From contig DWUW01000052.1 of assembly GCA_019120525.1 (NCBI GenBank), positions 1-7,166 on the forward strand: a DNA stretch of 7,166 nucleotides. Reading direction: 5' to 3'. The position numbers and the translations under genes were made by a program. Shown here piece after piece: positions 5,774 through 7,166 of this stretch. The notes below the pieces were generated by a model that ran no database searches, had not been told where the DNA came from, and saw only the letters and a program-made list of their open reading frames with translations. The DNA is from Candidatus Eisenbergiella stercorigallinarum. Its GTDB lineage: Bacteria > Bacillota > Clostridia > Lachnospirales > Lachnospiraceae. Every line of letters starts with the position of its first letter. The first letter of the stretch is position 1.

Positions 5774-7021
5774 TTAAACCAGCGACTTATTCAGATAAGC
5801 CTCCTGCTCAGGGGTCAGGGTATCGATCTCCTTCCCCAGGAAGCGGAGCTTCCTCTCCGCGACCTCCCTGTCAATCTCGGCAGGAACGTCGATCAGCTTC
5901 TCGGTAAGCTCCCTTCCGTGCTCCGCCAGATATTTCGCGGACAGGGCCTGGATCGCGAAGCTCATGTCCATGATCTCCGCCGGATGTCCGTCTCCGGCCG
6001 CCAGGTTCACAAGGCGTCCCTCCGCCAGGACGCAGATCCACTGCCCGGTAGGCAGCTTATAGCCCTGGATATTTTTTCTCATCTCTTTGGTCTCAACTGC
6101 CATTTCACGAAGGCCGGCCATATCGATCTCGCAGTCGAAGTGGCCCGCGTTGCAGAGGATGGCGCCCTCCTTCATCTCCACGAAGTCCTCCGCGTCGATG
6201 ACCTTATCGCAGCCCGTTACGGTCACGAAGAAATCTCCCAGCTTTGCCGCTTCCTTCATGGGCATCACGTCAAAGCCGTCCATCACCGCTTCGATGGCCT
6301 TCACGGGATCGATCTCCGTCACGATGACTCTGGCTCCCAGGCCCTTCGCCCTCATGGCGACGCCTTTGCCGCACCAGCCGTATCCGGCCACGACCACGAT
6401 CTTGCCTGCCACGATCAGGTTGGTGGTGCGGTTGATGCCGTCCCATACGGACTGGCCCGTGCCGTATCGGTTGTCAAAGAAGTGCTTGCACTGCGCGTTG
6501 TTGACGCGGATCATGGGGAAGGCCAGGTCTCCCGCCCGGTTCATGGCCTCCAGGCGGATGATGCCGGTGGTGGTCTCCTCACAGCCGCCCAGGATGTCCG
6601 GGATCAGGTCGCGCATCTCGGTGTGCACCATATGCACCAGATCTCCGCCGTCGTCGATGATGATGTTGGGGCCTGCGGCCAGCGCCGCGCGGATGTGCGC
6701 GTTGTATTCCTCCTGCGTGGCCCCGTACCAGGCATGCACCTCAAGTCCCGCCTTTACCAGCGCCGCCGCCACGTCGTCCTGGGTGGAAAGCGGGTTGGAG
6801 CCGGTCACATACATTTGTGCTCCGCCTGCCGCCAGTACCTTGCACAGGTACGCGGTCTTGGCCTCCAGATGCACGGAAAGGGTGATCTTCTTTCCCGCAA
6901 AGGGCTTCGTCCGGCTGAATTCCTCCTCCAGCATACGAAGCAGGTCGCAGTTTCTCTTCACCCATTCGATTTTCTGTTCGCCGGATCCGGCCAGGTTAAT
7001 GTCTCTGATCTCGCTGCTCAT
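5774..7021 (-). CDS. ahcY: S-adenosylhomocysteinase (adenosylhomocysteine hydrolase)
   Basis: A 415-residue NAD-dependent cytoplasmic enzyme that splits S-adenosylhomocysteine into homocysteine and adenosine, clearing the by-product of SAM-dependent methylation. Motifs in order are H51 in the VHLEAKTA segment, DDGGDL (123-128), EETTTG (148-153), K179 and D183-N184 in CKHFFDN, the NAD-binding loop GYGWCGKG (213-220), GHFDCEID with H294 (293-300), and GHPAEIMDMSF (345-355). It is the short form, without the roughly 40-residue insertion of many longer enzymes and without their C-terminal Tyr-rich tail. The family Cys after DN-x-Y-G (Cys195 in mammals) is Thr188 here, in the DNRYGTGQSVWDG form I associate with archaeal- and Thermotoga-type enzymes. 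The ATG is preceded by purine-rich AAAGGAAAAAGGAA. It is convergent with dfx and stands alone in the window, with no visible link to methionine-cycle neighbours. Confidence 0.96.
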   Translation of the reverse strand: MSSEIRDINLAGSGEQKIEWVKRNCDLLRMLEEEFSRTKPFAGKKITLSVHLEAKTAYLCKVLAAGGAQMYVTGSNPLSTQDDVAAALVKAGLEVHAWYGATQEEYNAHIRAALAAGPNIIIDDGGDLVHMVHTEMRDLIPDILGGCEETTTGIIRLEAMNRAGDLAFPMIRVNNAQCKHFFDNRYGTGQSVWDGINRTTNLIVAGKIVVVAGYGWCGKGVAMRAKGLGARVIVTEIDPVKAIEAVMDGFDVMPMKEAAKLGDFFVTVTGCDKVIDAEDFVEMKEGAILCNAGHFDCEIDMAGLREMAVETKEMRKNIQGYKLPTGQWICVLAEGRLVNLAAGDGHPAEIMDMSFAIQALSAKYLAEHGRELTEKLIDVPAEIDREVAERKLRFLGKEIDTLTPEQEAYLNKSLV

Positions 7022-7030
7022 TTCCTTTTT

Positions 7031-7120
7031 CCTTTCCGCCGCGCATGGCGGCTTCCGCTTACTTGCGCCGCGTATGGCGGCGTTACCATCAGAAGGAGCC
7101 GGCCCTATCGCCCGGCCTCC
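7031..7120 (-). other. Structured 5' leader of ahcY with three hairpins
   Basis: Reading toward ahcY, the first hairpin pairs GGAGgCCGG with CCGGCTCC (complement of 7095-7120). The second is a perfect CGCCGC-CATAC-GCGGCG stem (7066-7082). The third is a near-copy, GCCGC-CATGC-GCGGC (7038-7052). The second and third share a 15-base core with one difference, 29 bp apart. The third ends close to the purine-rich ribosome-binding region. No match to SAM or SAH riboswitch consensus could be seen by eye, and none of the hairpins is followed by a T-run in the ahcY direction. Confidence 0.5.
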
Positions 7121-7135
7121 AGCAGCCGAATTTTT

Positions 7136-7164
7136 ATTAAAGTGATGGTCGTCTGTCCTGTCAT
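7136..7164 (-). promoter_or_regulatory. Candidate ahcY promoter
   Basis: On the minus strand, ATGACA (complement of 7159-7164; five of six to TTGACA), a 17-bp spacer, and TTTAAT (complement of 7136-7141) fit a sigma-A promoter. Transcription would start near 7129, leaving an untranslated leader of about 108 nt. It lies at the window edge, so other upstream promoters cannot be excluded. Confidence 0.5.
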
Positions 7165-7166
7165 CA

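Noticed and set aside
6087..7145. Long plus-strand open frame opposite ahcY
   Set aside because: Antisense shadow of a well-conserved SAHase; its translation is Ser/Pro/Met-rich with no recognisable motif and no suitable ribosome site.
7022..7166. SAM or SAH riboswitch upstream of ahcY
   Set aside because: Looked for the conserved cores of SAM-I, SAM-II and SAH classes by eye and saw none; only GC-rich hairpins are supported.

Overview
The window looks like chromosomal DNA of an anaerobic Firmicute of the class Clostridia, most likely Lachnospiraceae-like. By eye about half the bases are G+C. Start sites carry strong AGGAGG-type Shine-Dalgarno sequences. The gene content also fits: a rubrerythrin with its rubredoxin domain first ("reverse" rubrerythrin), a desulfoferrodoxin-type superoxide reductase, a short PerR regulator, and the short form of S-adenosylhomocysteinase (SAHase). 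The assignment rests on gene types and composition, not on a database search.

Left part (1-3868), all transcribed leftward (- strand). A membrane sensor kinase (2384-3868) comes first and overlaps its OmpR-type response regulator (1702-2391) by 8 bp. An unrecognised 185-residue protein (1116-1673) follows after 28 bp, probably in the same transcript. Next comes a 307-bp gap that holds what looks like a frameshifted remnant of a very small gene (950-1058). Then come a flavodoxin-domain protein (278-808) and, cut by the window edge, the first 32 codons of a type-B carboxylesterase (1-96).

Middle part (3881-5741), transcribed rightward. A near-consensus promoter (TTGACA, 17 bp, TATAGT) drives a PerR/Fur-type repressor (GTG start at 4055). 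Reverse rubrerythrin (4587-5129) and desulfoferrodoxin (5258-5626) follow. Together they form a compact module for detoxifying oxygen, peroxide and superoxide: PerR would sense peroxide, rubrerythrin reduce hydrogen peroxide to water, and desulfoferrodoxin reduce superoxide to hydrogen peroxide. A row of three hexamer repeats sits on the -10/start region of the perR promoter, and a 22-bp dyad sits just upstream of a possible rubrerythrin -10 box. Both are candidate regulatory sites. A strong hairpin with T-rich flanks on both sides (5684-5741) closes the module and can also end the convergent gene to the right.

Right part (5774-7166), transcribed leftward. A complete SAHase gene (ahcY) is preceded by a candidate promoter at the window edge and a roughly 100-nt GC-rich leader with three hairpins, two of them near-copies of each other.

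I see no mobile element, tRNA, rRNA or CRISPR array. Nothing here clearly amounts to a new biological system. The points most worth a second look are the two candidate operators, the structured ahcY leader, the unknown protein tied to the two-component system, and the frameshifted mini-gene.
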